A DNA stretch of 64,000 nucleotides from Nocardioides abyssi (GTDB taxonomy: Bacteria; Actinomycetota; Actinomycetes; Propionibacteriales; Nocardioidaceae), in assembly GCF_030412915.1 (NCBI RefSeq), contig NZ_JAUHJR010000004.1, positions 124,001 to 188,000 on the forward strand, given 5' to 3'. The notes beneath the pieces were generated by a model. That model had not been told where the DNA came from. It did not search any database and saw only the letters and a list, made by a program, of their open reading frames with translations. Positions 33,809 to 42,125 of this stretch are shown here, in pieces; the first letter of the stretch is position 1, and each line of letters begins with the position of its first letter. The position numbers were made by a program, and so were the translations under genes.

Positions 33809-34461
33809 GTGGACCCACGTGACCTCGAGCGGCTGCTCCGGGGCCAGGACGGCGTGGTGGCGCGTCGGCAGCTGACCGAGCTGGCCGTGCGGCCGCACGA
33901 GCTCGCCCGCCTGGTCCGGCGGTCGCGGCTGGTCCGGGTCCTGCCCGGGGTGTACGTCGACCACACCGGCCCCGTCACCTGGGGCCAGCGGGCGTGGGCC
34001 GGGGTCCTGGCGGCGTGGCCGGCAGCGCTGGACCAGGAGTCGGCACTCGTCGTGCCGGGGCAGGACGGCCCCAGGGTCGTCCAGCTCGTCGTGGACCACT
34101 CCCGGCGGGTCCAGGCACCGCCCGGCTATCGGGGTGCGCCGCGCCCGCGGTCCGGCAGGTGCCCGGGACGGACGGCGGCGGCCGGCCGCTGCTCCGCGAC
34201 GTCGAGCACGCGCCGTACGGCCTCGTCGTCGAGCTGGACGGCCGGATGTTCCACGACTCCGCCCGCCAGCGGGCGCGCGACCTGGAGCGCGACCTCGACG
34301 CGGCGCTGACCGGCCGGCAGACGGTCCGGCTCGGGTGGTCGCAGGTGTTCGACACCGCCTGCCGCACGGCGGGCACGATCGGGCGTCTGCTCGTGTTGCG
34401 CGGCTGGCGCGACGAGGTGCGCCCGTGCGGTCCGGGGTGCGCGGTACGCCGCACCGCATGA
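33809..34461 (+). pseudogene. Decayed AbiEi-like/DUF559-type protein gene
   Basis: The first about 110 codons, from GTG at 33809 (DPRDLERLLRGQDGVVARRQL), encode an AbiEi-like N-terminal winged-helix segment. At about 34130 the homology jumps to the +1 frame, which reads VELDGRMFHDSARQRARDLERD and a PCGPGC end, the Vsr-like/DUF559 C-terminus of the same protein family, ending at 34461. From memory, intact homologues are near 300 residues with a middle region that is missing here, so both an internal deletion and a frameshift are likely. A CAGGAT hexamer sits 7 nt before the GTG. Confidence 0.68.
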
Positions 34462-34483
34462 CCGAGCCCGGCGCGTGGTGCCG

Positions 34484-34969
34484 TCAGCCGTCGGCGGGGT
34501 CGGTCTCCGGCTCGGCGGCGCTGACCGGCCGGTTCTCGTAGAACGTGTTGAGCACGATCGTCGTGCGCGTGTTGACGTTGGCGGCGGCCCGGATCCGCGC
34601 GAGCAGCCCCTCGAGCGCCGAGGGGGTCTCGGTGCGGACCTTGAGGATGTACGACTCCTCGCCCGCGACCGACCAGCACGACTCGATCTCGGTGATCGCG
34701 CTCAGCCGCTCCGGGGAGTCGTCGGGCTGGGAGGGGTCGATCGGGCGGATCGAGATGAAGGCGGTCAGCGGCAGGCCGACCTGCTCGTGGTCGATGGTCG
34801 CGCCGTAGCCCAGGATCAGGCCGCGCTGCTCGAGCCGCTTGACGCGCTGGTGCACCGCGGAGGTCGACAGGCCGGTCGCCTTGCCGAGGTCGGTGAACGA
34901 CATCCGCCCGTCGGTCGCGAGCAGCTCGAGGATGTGCCGGTCGGTTGCCTCGACGTCTCCGGTGCTCAC
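34484..34969 (-). CDS. Lrp/AsnC family transcriptional regulator
   Basis: A 161-residue regulator with an N-terminal winged helix (ATDRHILELLATDGRMSFTDLG in two helices, then LSTSAVHQRVKRLEQRG as recognition helix) and a C-terminal RAM ligand domain (about residues 65-150). Members respond to amino acids and form octamers. GTG at 34969 fits a leaderless promoter. The closest amino-acid gene is the KamA-like aminomutase 0.9 kb away, and control of it is a reasonable guess. In M. tuberculosis a comparable position near Rv2090 has no such gene as far as I recall. Confidence 0.93.
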   Translation of the reverse strand: MSTGDVEATDRHILELLATDGRMSFTDLGKATGLSTSAVHQRVKRLEQRGLILGYGATIDHEQVGLPLTAFISIRPIDPSQPDDSPERLSAITEIESCWSVAGEESYILKVRTETPSALEGLLARIRAAANVNTRTTIVLNTFYENRPVSAAEPETDPADG

Positions 34970-34976
34970 GGCGGTC

Positions 34977-34982
34977 ACCCTA
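34977..34982 (-). promoter_or_regulatory. -10 element of the Lrp gene (leaderless type)
   Basis: TAGGGT on the minus strand, 7 nt before the GTG at 34969. It decides between this GTG and the one three codons earlier. Confidence 0.5.
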
Positions 34983-35062
34983 GCCACCGACAGGGGTCGA
35001 CGCGCGCGCACCGGGCTGATCGGCGGGAGGGGCCGGCACTCGGCTCTGACAGGATGCGGCGC

Positions 35063-35989
35063 GTGACCACCCCGCCCGGACGCCTCATGCTCCTCGACAC
35101 CGCCTCGATGTACTTCCGGGCCTTCTTCGGCGTGCCGGAGATCAAGGCACCCGACGGCACGCCGGTCAACGCGGTCCGCGGCCTGCTGGACTTCATCAGC
35201 CGCCTGGTCGACGAGTACCGCCCGACCGACCTGGTCTGCTGCTGGGACAACGACTGGCGGCCCCAGTGGCGGGTCGACCTGCTGCCGTCGTACAAGGCGC
35301 ACCGGGTGGTCGAGGAGGTCGCCGGCTCCCCCGACGTCGAGGAGGTGCCCGACCCGCTGGAGGTGCAGGTCCCGATCATCCGCGAGGTGCTGGAGGCCTT
35401 CGGCATCCGCGTCGTCGGCGCCGACGGCTACGAGGCCGACGACGTCATCGGCACCCTCGCGACCGGCGCCGGCCAGCCGGTCGACGTCGTCACCGGCGAC
35501 CGCGACCTCTTCCAGCTCGTCGACGACGAGCTCGACGTCCGGGTGCTCTACATCGCCCGCGGCGTCGGCAAGCACGAGCGCGTGACCAACGGCTGGGTGC
35601 GCGACAAGTACGGCATCGACGCCCACCAGTACGCCGACTTCGCCACGCTCCGCGGGGACGCCTCCGACGGGCTGCCGGGGGTGGCCGGCGTGGGTGAGAA
35701 GACCGCGGCCAGCCTGCTCGAGCGCCATGGCGACATGGCCGGCATCCGGGCGGCGGCCCTCGACCCTGACTCCGGGATGGCGCCCGGGCCGCGCGGCAAG
35801 CTCAAGGCGGCTGCGGACTACCTCGAGGTGGCGCCGCGGGTGGTCGCCGTCGCCCGCGACATCGACCTCGACCGCTCCGGCACCGCGCTCCCCCGCCGGC
35901 CGCGGGACCCCGAGCGGCTCGCCGCGCTGGCCGAGACGTGGGCGCTCACCAGCCCCGTCGAGCGGCTCACCGCGGTCCTCTCCGGCTGA
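35063..35989 (+). CDS. 5'-3' exonuclease (PolA N-terminal-like)
   Basis: A 308-residue stand-alone FEN-type nuclease. It has LLDTASMYFRAFFG at the start, the Asp-rich metal sites in CCWDNDWRPQWR, GADGYEADDVIGTLA and VTGDRDLFQLVDD, and the helix-hairpin-helix LRGDASDGLPGVAGVGEKTA. It removes 5' flaps or RNA primers from DNA. It is the likely equivalent of M. tuberculosis Rv2090. GTG at 35063 was preferred to ATG at 35054 because the CAGGAT hexamer 7 nt upstream repeats the spacing seen at 33796-33809. Confidence 0.93.
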   Translation: MTTPPGRLMLLDTASMYFRAFFGVPEIKAPDGTPVNAVRGLLDFISRLVDEYRPTDLVCCWDNDWRPQWRVDLLPSYKAHRVVEEVAGSPDVEEVPDPLEVQVPIIREVLEAFGIRVVGADGYEADDVIGTLATGAGQPVDVVTGDRDLFQLVDDELDVRVLYIARGVGKHERVTNGWVRDKYGIDAHQYADFATLRGDASDGLPGVAGVGEKTAASLLERHGDMAGIRAAALDPDSGMAPGPRGKLKAAADYLEVAPRVVAVARDIDLDRSGTALPRRPRDPERLAALAETWALTSPVERLTAVLSG

Positions 35990-36013
35990 GGTCGGCGCTC
36001 ACCCAGGCGTCCG

Positions 36014-36019
36014 TACGGT
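36014..36019 (+). promoter_or_regulatory. -10 element of the NAD(P)-binding protein gene (leaderless type)
   Basis: TACGGT, 7 nt before the ATG at 36027. A GGGGAG run is too close to the ATG for a normal ribosome site. Confidence 0.42.
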
Positions 36020-36026
36020 GGGGAGC

Positions 36027-36680
36027 ATGACCCAGATCGCGATCGTCGGGGGCCACGGCAAGGTGGCCCAGCAGCTCATCACCACCCTCTCCGCGAGCGG
36101 CCACACGCCGGTCGCGCTCGTCCGCAAGGAGGAGTACCGCGAGGAGCTCGAGTCGCAGGGCGCCGTCGTGCGCCTGCTCGACATCGAGGCGCAGGAAGCG
36201 GCGGACTACGCCGCGGCGTTCGAGGGCTGCCAGGCCGTCGTCTTCGCCGCCGGCGGGGGCGCCGACGGCAACATCGAGCGCAAGCGCACCGTCGACCTCG
36301 AGGGCTCGCTGAAGTCGATCGCCGGCGCGGAGCGTGCCGGCATCCGGCGGTTCGTCCAGGTCTCGGCCATGGGCGTCGACCAGCCCCTGCCCGACGACAC
36401 CGAGGACGTGTGGCGGGCCTACGTCGAGGCCAAGCGCGACGCCGACGCCGCCCTGCGGGAGAGCGGGCTGGCCTGGACGATCATCCGCCCCGGCGCCCTG
36501 ACCGACGACCCGGCCACCGGCTCGGTCACCCTGGCCGAGTCCGTCGACCGCGGCGAGGTCACCCGCGCCGACGTCGCGGCCGTCCTCGCGGCGTGCCTCG
36601 ACGACGACGCCTCCGTCGGCAAGCAGTGGGAGCTCGTCGGCGGCTCTACCCCCGTCGCCGACGCCGTCGCCTCCGCCTGA
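36027..36680 (+). CDS. NAD(P)H-binding oxidoreductase (atypical SDR)
   Basis: A 217-residue single-domain Rossmann protein of the NAD(P)H-binding (YwnB/SDR_a5) type. The cofactor loop is IVGGHGKVAQQL at residues 5-16; VFAAGGGADGN and VQVSAMGVDQP follow, then a Tyr-X3-Lys (YVEAKRDAD) and IIRPGALTDDP. It probably reduces or merely binds a small metabolite; the function is unknown. It stands alone between the exonuclease gene and the repeat block at 36738. Confidence 0.9.
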   Translation: MTQIAIVGGHGKVAQQLITTLSASGHTPVALVRKEEYREELESQGAVVRLLDIEAQEAADYAAAFEGCQAVVFAAGGGADGNIERKRTVDLEGSLKSIAGAERAGIRRFVQVSAMGVDQPLPDDTEDVWRAYVEAKRDADAALRESGLAWTIIRPGALTDDPATGSVTLAESVDRGEVTRADVAAVLAACLDDDASVGKQWELVGGSTPVADAVASA

Positions 36681-36737
36681 CCTGGCACCCGCGCCGGCTC
36701 GATCAGCGGGGCGGACCGTCGACCTGGGCCGCCCGGC

Positions 36738-36870
36738 GGGTTTCGAGACAGGCGCTGCGCGCCTTCCTCAACCAGCCGGAGGGGTCGGGACAGGCGCTGC
36801 GCGCCTTCCTCAACCAGCCGGAGGGGTCGAGACAGGCGCTGCGCGCCTTCCTCAACCAGCCGGAGGGGTC
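36738..36870 (+). repeat. Dispersed repeat, copy B: three tandem 42-bp units
   Basis: The element first seen at 33622 is present three times in tandem with an exact 42-bp period (units start with CAGGCGCTGC at 36749, 36791 and 36833). Each unit has the AGGCGC-TGC-GCGCCT stem. It lies between convergent genes (36680 and 36885). The units lack spacers and are not a CRISPR. Confidence 0.85.
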
Positions 36871-36884
36871 GACCAGCGGCGGGG

Positions 36885-39677
36885 TCAGTCGGCGATGGCG
36901 GAGTAGGCGACGACGCCGCGGCGCAACTGCTTGACGACGTCGCGGGCCGTGCGGCGCAGGGGGGTGTCGCCGGCGGCGTCGGCGACCTGGCCGGCGAGGT
37001 CGAGCAGCTGCTTCATCCAGCGGACGAAGTCGCCGGCGGCGAGCTCGGAGGCGCTCAGGACGTCGTCGAGCTCGTCGCCCTCGGCCCAACGGTAGGCCAT
37101 CCACGCGAAGCCCAGGTCCGGCTGGCGCAGGAAGTCCAGCCGGTGGTCCTTCTCGAGCCGGTCGAGGTCGCCCCAGACCTGCAGCATCCGCTCGACGACC
37201 GGGCGAACCCGCCCGCCGGGGATCCGCGGCGAGGACTGGTCGTCGGCGCGGCGCGCCTCGAAGACCAGCACCGACAGCACCGCGGCGAGCTCGGAGGCGG
37301 TCAGGTCGTCCCAGAGGCCGTGCCGCATGCACTCGGCGGCGAGCAGGTCCATGTCGGAGTAGAGCCGCATCAGGTGCCGGCCGCGGTCGGTGACCTCCTC
37401 GCCCTCGAGGTAGCCGAGCACGGTAAGCACGTCGCAGACGCGGTCGAACTGGCGGGCGACGGTGTTGGTCCGGTTCTCCACGCGGCGAGCGAGGGTCTGG
37501 GCGTCCCGCTCGAGCTTGAAGTACCGCTCGGCCCACCGGCTGTGGTCCTCGCGCTCGGGGCAGGCGTGGCAGGGGTGCGCCTTCAGCCGGCCGCGCAGGT
37601 CGGCGACCACCGGGTCGACGTCGGAGTCCGGTGAGCCCTTGCGCCGCCTAAGCGGGGCCGGCGGGAGGTCGCGGGTGCGGTTGCGCAGCGCCGCGGCGAG
37701 GTCGCGCCGCATCTGCGGGTTGCGACCGTTGAAGCTGCGCGGCACCCGCAGGCGGGTGAGCGACTCGACGGGCGTCTGGAAGTCCATCATCGCCAGGCGG
37801 CGGGCCTGCCGGTCGAGGGTCACGACGTACGGCCGCGGGCCCTCGTCGCTGTAGCCGGGGTCGACCACGACGGCGTACCCGGCGAACTTGCCCGACGGCA
37901 CGTCGATGACGTCGCCGACCTTGAGCCGCGCCAGCGAGGCGATGACCTCGTCGCGGCGGTCCTGGCGGCGCGAGCGGCTCGCCTCCTTCTCGACGTCGGA
38001 GATCCGGCGGCGCAGCGCGGCGTACTCCATGAAGTCGCCGAGGTGGCACTGCGCGGCCTCGCGGTAGCCGTCGAGCGCGTCCTCGCTCTTGCGCAGCTGG
38101 CGCGCCAGCCCGACGACGGCCTTGTCGGCCTGGAACTGGGCGAAGGACTGCTCGAGCAGCTCGCGCGAGCGGGCGCGGCCGAACTGGTTCACCAGGTTGA
38201 CCGCCATGTTGTACGACGGGCGGAACGACGAGCGGAGCGGGTAGGTGCGGGTCGAGGCGAGGCCGGCCAGCTCGCGGGGGTTCATGCCCGGCTGCCACAT
38301 GACGACGCCGTGGCCCTCGACGTCGAGCCCGCGGCGGCCGGCGCGACCGGTGAGCTGGGTGTACTCCCCCGGCGTGATGTCGGCGTGGGTCTCGCCGTTC
38401 CACTTGCTCAGCTTCTCGATGACGACCGTGCGGGCCGGCATGTTGATGCCCAGCGCGAGCGTCTCGGTGGCGAAGACGACCTTGCACAGCCCGCGGAGGA
38501 AGAGCTCCTCGACGCACTGCTTGAACGCCGGCAGCATGCCGGCGTGGTGGGCGGCGACGCCGCGGGTGAGCCCCTCGAGGAAGTCGTGGTAGCCGAGGAC
38601 GTGGAGGTCCTCCTTGGCCAGGTGACGGGTCGCCTCCTCGACGTAGGTGTGGATCTCGTCGCGCTCGGCCGGGCTGGTGAGCCGCACGCCGGCGTTGAGG
38701 CACTGCGTGACGGCCGCGTCGCAGCCGACCCGGCTGAAGATGAAGACGATCGCCGGCAGCAGGTTCTCCCGCTCGAGGCGGTCGATGACGTCGTACCGGC
38801 TGGGGATCCACACCCGCCGGCCGTTGCCGACCTGCTTGGCGCCGCGCGCGCCGGACCCGCGCGGGGAGCGGCGGTCCTTGATCCGCGAGGCGGCCCAGTC
38901 GTCGCGGGCGACCTTCATCAGCTCGTCGTTGACCGGCGCCCCCTCCTTGACGAAGCCGGCGGCCGCGTCGACGTCGGAGGAGGCGAACAGGTCCAGCAGG
39001 CGGCGGCCGACCATGACGTGCTGGTAGAGCGGGACCGGCCGCTTCTCCTCCACGATCGTGGCGGTGTCGCCGCGGACGGTCTCGAGCCACTCGCCGAACT
39101 CCTCGGCGTTGGAGACCGTCGCCGACAGCGAGACCAGCGAGACCGACTCGGGCAGGTGGATGATGACCTCCTCCCACACCGCGCCGCGGGAGCGGTCGGC
39201 GAGGTAGTGCACCTCGTCCATGACCACGAAGCCCAGGCCGATGAGGGTGCGCGACCCGGCGTAGAGCATGTTGCGCAGGACCTCAGTGGTCATCACGACG
39301 ATCGGCGCCTCGCCGTTGACGACGTTGTCGCCGGTCAGCAGGCCGACCTGCTCGGGGCCGTAGCGGCGGACCAGGTCGTTGTACTTCTGGTTCGACAGCG
39401 CCTTGATCGGCGTGGTGTAGAACGCCTTGCGGCCGGTCGCGAGCGCGAGGTGGATCGCGAACTCGCCGACGATCGTCTTGCCCGACCCGGTGGGCGCCGC
39501 GACGAGCACGCCGCGGCCCTCCTCGATGTGCTCGCAGGCACGCACCTGGAAGTCGTCGAGCGGGAAGTCGTGGAGCGCGCGGAAGTCCTTGAGCACCGGG
39601 TGCTGCTTGGTGGCGCGGTACGCCGCGTAGCGCTGCGCGGGGGTGAGCTGGTCGTCGTCGTGCTGATCCGCGCTCAT
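36885..39677 (-). CDS. helY: SKI2-type DEAD/DEAH box RNA helicase
   Basis: A 930-residue superfamily 2 helicase. Motif I is VAAPTGSGKT (about residue 60), motif II MDEVH, motif III SLSATVSN and motif VI TGRAGRRG; the long C-terminal part (after about 470) includes the DSHCT-like helical region with a CHACPEREDH Cys/His cluster. It resembles HelY of M. tuberculosis (Rv2092c) and yeast Ski2/Mtr4, which unwind structured RNA. The ATG at 39677 overlaps the kinase stop by 4 bp, but a separate -10 element lies in the end of the kinase gene. Confidence 0.95.
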   Translation of the reverse strand: MSADQHDDDQLTPAQRYAAYRATKQHPVLKDFRALHDFPLDDFQVRACEHIEEGRGVLVAAPTGSGKTIVGEFAIHLALATGRKAFYTTPIKALSNQKYNDLVRRYGPEQVGLLTGDNVVNGEAPIVVMTTEVLRNMLYAGSRTLIGLGFVVMDEVHYLADRSRGAVWEEVIIHLPESVSLVSLSATVSNAEEFGEWLETVRGDTATIVEEKRPVPLYQHVMVGRRLLDLFASSDVDAAAGFVKEGAPVNDELMKVARDDWAASRIKDRRSPRGSGARGAKQVGNGRRVWIPSRYDVIDRLERENLLPAIVFIFSRVGCDAAVTQCLNAGVRLTSPAERDEIHTYVEEATRHLAKEDLHVLGYHDFLEGLTRGVAAHHAGMLPAFKQCVEELFLRGLCKVVFATETLALGINMPARTVVIEKLSKWNGETHADITPGEYTQLTGRAGRRGLDVEGHGVVMWQPGMNPRELAGLASTRTYPLRSSFRPSYNMAVNLVNQFGRARSRELLEQSFAQFQADKAVVGLARQLRKSEDALDGYREAAQCHLGDFMEYAALRRRISDVEKEASRSRRQDRRDEVIASLARLKVGDVIDVPSGKFAGYAVVVDPGYSDEGPRPYVVTLDRQARRLAMMDFQTPVESLTRLRVPRSFNGRNPQMRRDLAAALRNRTRDLPPAPLRRRKGSPDSDVDPVVADLRGRLKAHPCHACPEREDHSRWAERYFKLERDAQTLARRVENRTNTVARQFDRVCDVLTVLGYLEGEEVTDRGRHLMRLYSDMDLLAAECMRHGLWDDLTASELAAVLSVLVFEARRADDQSSPRIPGGRVRPVVERMLQVWGDLDRLEKDHRLDFLRQPDLGFAWMAYRWAEGDELDDVLSASELAAGDFVRWMKQLLDLAGQVADAAGDTPLRRTARDVVKQLRRGVVAYSAIAD

Positions 39678-40555
39678 GCGAGAACGGTAAGCGCGCCGGG
39701 CACGGCCTCGACGGTCAGGGGCAGCGGGCCGAACCGCTCGCCGTCGGCGTACGACACGATCCCGGGCGCCGCGACCGTGACGGTCCGGGCGCGGTGGTGC
39801 TCGTACTGGGGCAGCTGCGTGTGGGTGCCCTTGAACAGGCGCGGGTAGGCACGCACCAGGCCCGCCTTGCTCAGCGGCTTGATGATCACGACGTCCAGCA
39901 TGCCGTCGTCGAGCAAGGCGCCCTCGGTGATGCGCAGCCCGCCGCCGAACGACGGGCCGTTGCCGACCGCGACGAGCATCGCGTCGGTGCGGATCCGCCG
40001 GCCGTCGACCTCGATCACGTAGGGCAGCGGCTCGAAGACGCGCAGCTCGGCGAGGGTGGCCAGGTTGTAGCGCATCTGGCCCCGCGGCCACGTCATCGCG
40101 TTGGCCCGCTCGTTGACGATGGCGTCGAAGCCGGCGGCGAGCACGGTCACGAACCACTTCGAGCCGCACCGGGCCAGGTCGATGGTGCGGGTGCGGCCGG
40201 CGATGACCCGGTCGGCCGCGGCGAGCGGGTCGGAGCGCGGGATGTCGAGGTAGCGGGCGACGTCGTTGCCCGTGCCGGCGGGCACCAGCCCGAGCGGGGT
40301 GCCGGTGCCGGCGAGCGCCTGCACGCCCAGGTGCGCCATCCCGTCGCCGCCGCAGACCACCAGCGCCTCGACGCCGTCGGCGACCGCGGAGCGGGCCAGG
40401 TCGAGCGCCTCGTCGGCGTCGCGGCCGACCAGGTCCCGCACGACCAGCCCGGCGTCGCGGAACCGGCCCAGCGCGGCTGCGCGGTACCGGCCGCCACGGC
40501 CCTGCCCGGCCGTGGGGTTCGTCAGGAGCGCGATCTCGCGGGAGCTGCCGGCCAC
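39674..40555 (-). CDS. Diacylglycerol/lipid kinase (YegS/DagK family)
   Basis: A 293-residue lipid kinase. The catalytic glycine loop is VVCGGDGMAHLGV (about residues 67-79), followed by GLVPAGTGNDVARYL and the C-terminal GILSYADGE-type strand (PGIVSYADGERFG). It phosphorylates diacylglycerol or a related lipid with ATP at the inner membrane face. GTG at 40555 fits the -10 element at 40562-40567. It is directly upstream of helY, an arrangement common in actinobacteria. Confidence 0.93.
   Translation of the reverse strand: MAGSSREIALLTNPTAGQGRGGRYRAAALGRFRDAGLVVRDLVGRDADEALDLARSAVADGVEALVVCGGDGMAHLGVQALAGTGTPLGLVPAGTGNDVARYLDIPRSDPLAAADRVIAGRTRTIDLARCGSKWFVTVLAAGFDAIVNERANAMTWPRGQMRYNLATLAELRVFEPLPYVIEVDGRRIRTDAMLVAVGNGPSFGGGLRITEGALLDDGMLDVVIIKPLSKAGLVRAYPRLFKGTHTQLPQYEHHRARTVTVAAPGIVSYADGERFGPLPLTVEAVPGALTVLA
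39684..39689 (-). promoter_or_regulatory. -10 element of helY inside the kinase gene (leaderless type)
   Basis: TACCGT on the minus strand in the last codons of the kinase gene, 6 nt before the helY ATG at 39677. Confidence 0.42.
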
Positions 40556-40561
40556 GGGCGG

Positions 40562-40567
40562 ACCCTA
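40562..40567 (-). promoter_or_regulatory. -10 element of the lipid kinase gene (leaderless type)
   Basis: TAGGGT on the minus strand, 6 nt before the GTG at 40555. Confidence 0.5.
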
Positions 40568-40579
40568 CCGGCGCACGGC

Positions 40580-40999
40580 CTACCGCGAGCGGCGTTCGGT
40601 GCCGATCCGCAGGTGGGCCGCGTAGCGGTCGGGGTCCGCCCCGACCGACCTGGCCAGGCGTTCGAGGGCGTCGAGCACGAGGTCGGCGGTGAACGACGTC
40701 CCCGGCACGGCGAGCGTCAACCTCTCGTCGCGGCGTACGACGTCGACCTGGCCGTGCCGCCACGCCTGGTGCGCCCGGCGGCGGGCCGGCTCGTCGGTCA
40801 CCGGCGCGGGCCAGGCCTCGTCGACCGCGAGCAGGTCGCAGGCGAGCCGCTCCTCCCCCGCGGCCAGCAGGCCGCGGACCAGGTGCCCGGTGCGGACCCC
40901 GGACTCGGGGTGCCAGGTGACCTCGTCGGCGCCCAGCCACTCGGGCAGGTCGAAGGGGTCGACCGGCGCCAGGTCGGAGGGGACCTGCGGCGTGCTCAC
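40580..40999 (-). CDS. Hypothetical protein downstream of tatC, 139 aa
   Basis: A 139-residue soluble protein with no recognised domain. It has a Pro/Asp-rich beginning (DPFDLPEWLGADEVTW), then a helical middle (GLLAAGEERLACDLLAVDEAWP) and ends with IGTERRSR. Similar proteins are encoded next to tatC in related actinobacteria, as far as I recall, and their role is unknown. GTG at 40999 overlaps the tatC stop by 4 bp (GTGA), so it is the last gene of the pafB-pafC-tatA-tatC unit. Confidence 0.78.
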   Translation of the reverse strand: MSTPQVPSDLAPVDPFDLPEWLGADEVTWHPESGVRTGHLVRGLLAAGEERLACDLLAVDEAWPAPVTDEPARRRAHQAWRHGQVDVVRRDERLTLAVPGTSFTADLVLDALERLARSVGADPDRYAAHLRIGTERRSR

Positions 41000-41838
41000 A
41001 GCGGCGAGAGGGCGTCGTCGTCCCACTGGTCGGTGCTGTCCGCCCCGCGCCCGCGGGACCGGTCGACGAGCCGGGCGACGACCTCGGCGACGACGAAGAG
41101 CAGCAGCATCGGCAGGGCGAGCATGAGCATCGAGAACGGGTCGGTCGACGGTGTGGCGACGGCCGCGAAGACGAACGTGCCGATGATGATCCACGGCCGG
41201 TAGCGGCCCAGCGCCTTGCCGCTGACCACGCCGGCGAGGTTGAGCATGATGACGAACAGCGGGATCTCGAAGGCGACGCCGAAGACCAGCAGCATCCGGG
41301 TGAAGAACCCGAAGTACTCACCGAACTCGACGAGGTTCTCCAGGCCGTCGGGGGTGAAGCCGATCAGCACCTCGAGACCCTTGGGGAGCACGTAGTAGCC
41401 GGTGCCGACGCCGACGAAGAAGATCGGACCGGCGATGGCGGCGAAGACGCGGGTCCAGCGCCGCTCGTGGGCGTGCAGGCCGGGCACGATGAACGCCCAG
41501 ATCTGGTAGAGCCAGAACGGGCTGCTGGCGACGATGGCGGCGACCCCGGCGAGCTTGAGCTGCAGCAGCAGCGGTCCGCCGGCCGAGGCGATGTAGGCCT
41601 TGGTCTCCACACCCGGCAGCGCCGCCTGGGCGTCGTTGTAGGGGTCGAGGATCAGGTCGAGCAGCCACGGGTCGTAGAGCACGAGCCCGATGACGAAGGC
41701 GATGACGAAGAAGATCGACGCCTTGAGCAGGCGTGCGCGCAGCTCACGCAGGTGGTCCGACAGCGCCATCCGGCCGCCCGCGCCCACCGGGTGGTGCGGT
41801 CGACCCCGGAAGAGGTCGAGGACCCCGGAGATGGACAA
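40996..41838 (-). CDS. tatC: Sec-independent protein translocase TatC
   Basis: The 280-residue core of the twin-arginine translocase binds RR signal peptides and carries folded proteins across the membrane. It has the DHLRELRARLLKA amphipathic start, six TM segments, the Phe/Tyr-rich FWLYQIWAFIVPGLHAHERR loop with the conserved Glu, and the late ATPSTDPFS motif. The TTG at 41838 gives the N-terminal extension common in actinobacteria, but it lacks a clear ribosome site; ATG at about 41769 (MALSDHL) is the alternative. Confidence 0.95.
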   Translation of the reverse strand: MSISGVLDLFRGRPHHPVGAGGRMALSDHLRELRARLLKASIFFVIAFVIGLVLYDPWLLDLILDPYNDAQAALPGVETKAYIASAGGPLLLQLKLAGVAAIVASSPFWLYQIWAFIVPGLHAHERRWTRVFAAIAGPIFFVGVGTGYYVLPKGLEVLIGFTPDGLENLVEFGEYFGFFTRMLLVFGVAFEIPLFVIMLNLAGVVSGKALGRYRPWIIIGTFVFAAVATPSTDPFSMLMLALPMLLLFVVAEVVARLVDRSRGRGADSTDQWDDDALSPL

Positions 41839-41850
41839 GCGGAGCCCGGA

Positions 41851-42117
41851 TCAGGCGGTGTCGCCGCGGCGCTGGCGCTCGGTCTCGGCGTCCAACTGGG
41901 CCTGCTGACGAGCCTCGAGCTCGCGCTGCTCGGGGGTCTTCGCGCCCTCGTCCTCGTCGTCGTCCATCAGGCCCTTGGTCTCGGCCTTGAAGATGCGCAG
42001 GGCGCGGCCGCTGCCGCGGGCGAGCTCGGGGAGCTTGGAGGCACCGAAGAGCAGGATCAGCACGGCCAGGATGATGAGCAGCTCGGTGGTGCCGAGTCCT
42101 GCGATGAGCGGGAGCAT
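41851..42117 (-). CDS. tatA: Sec-independent protein translocase TatA
   Basis: An 88-residue Tat pore subunit. One TM segment (TTELLIILAVLILLF, about residues 9-23), the FG hinge, the amphipathic helix ASKLPELARGSGRALRIFKAE and a charged cytoplasmic tail are all in the expected order. It oligomerises with TatC to form the protein channel. ATG at 42117 has a GAGGA site 5 nt upstream. It follows pafC by 8 bp and precedes tatC by 12 bp. Confidence 0.95.
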   Translation of the reverse strand: MLPLIAGLGTTELLIILAVLILLFGASKLPELARGSGRALRIFKAETKGLMDDDEDEGAKTPEQRELEARQQAQLDAETERQRRGDTA

Positions 42118-42125
42118 GAGGGTCC

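Noticed and set aside
36738-36870. Three 42-bp repeats as a CRISPR or as coding repeats
   Set aside because: No spacers between the units and the same element occurs elsewhere as single copy; reading frames through it are not supported by start signals.
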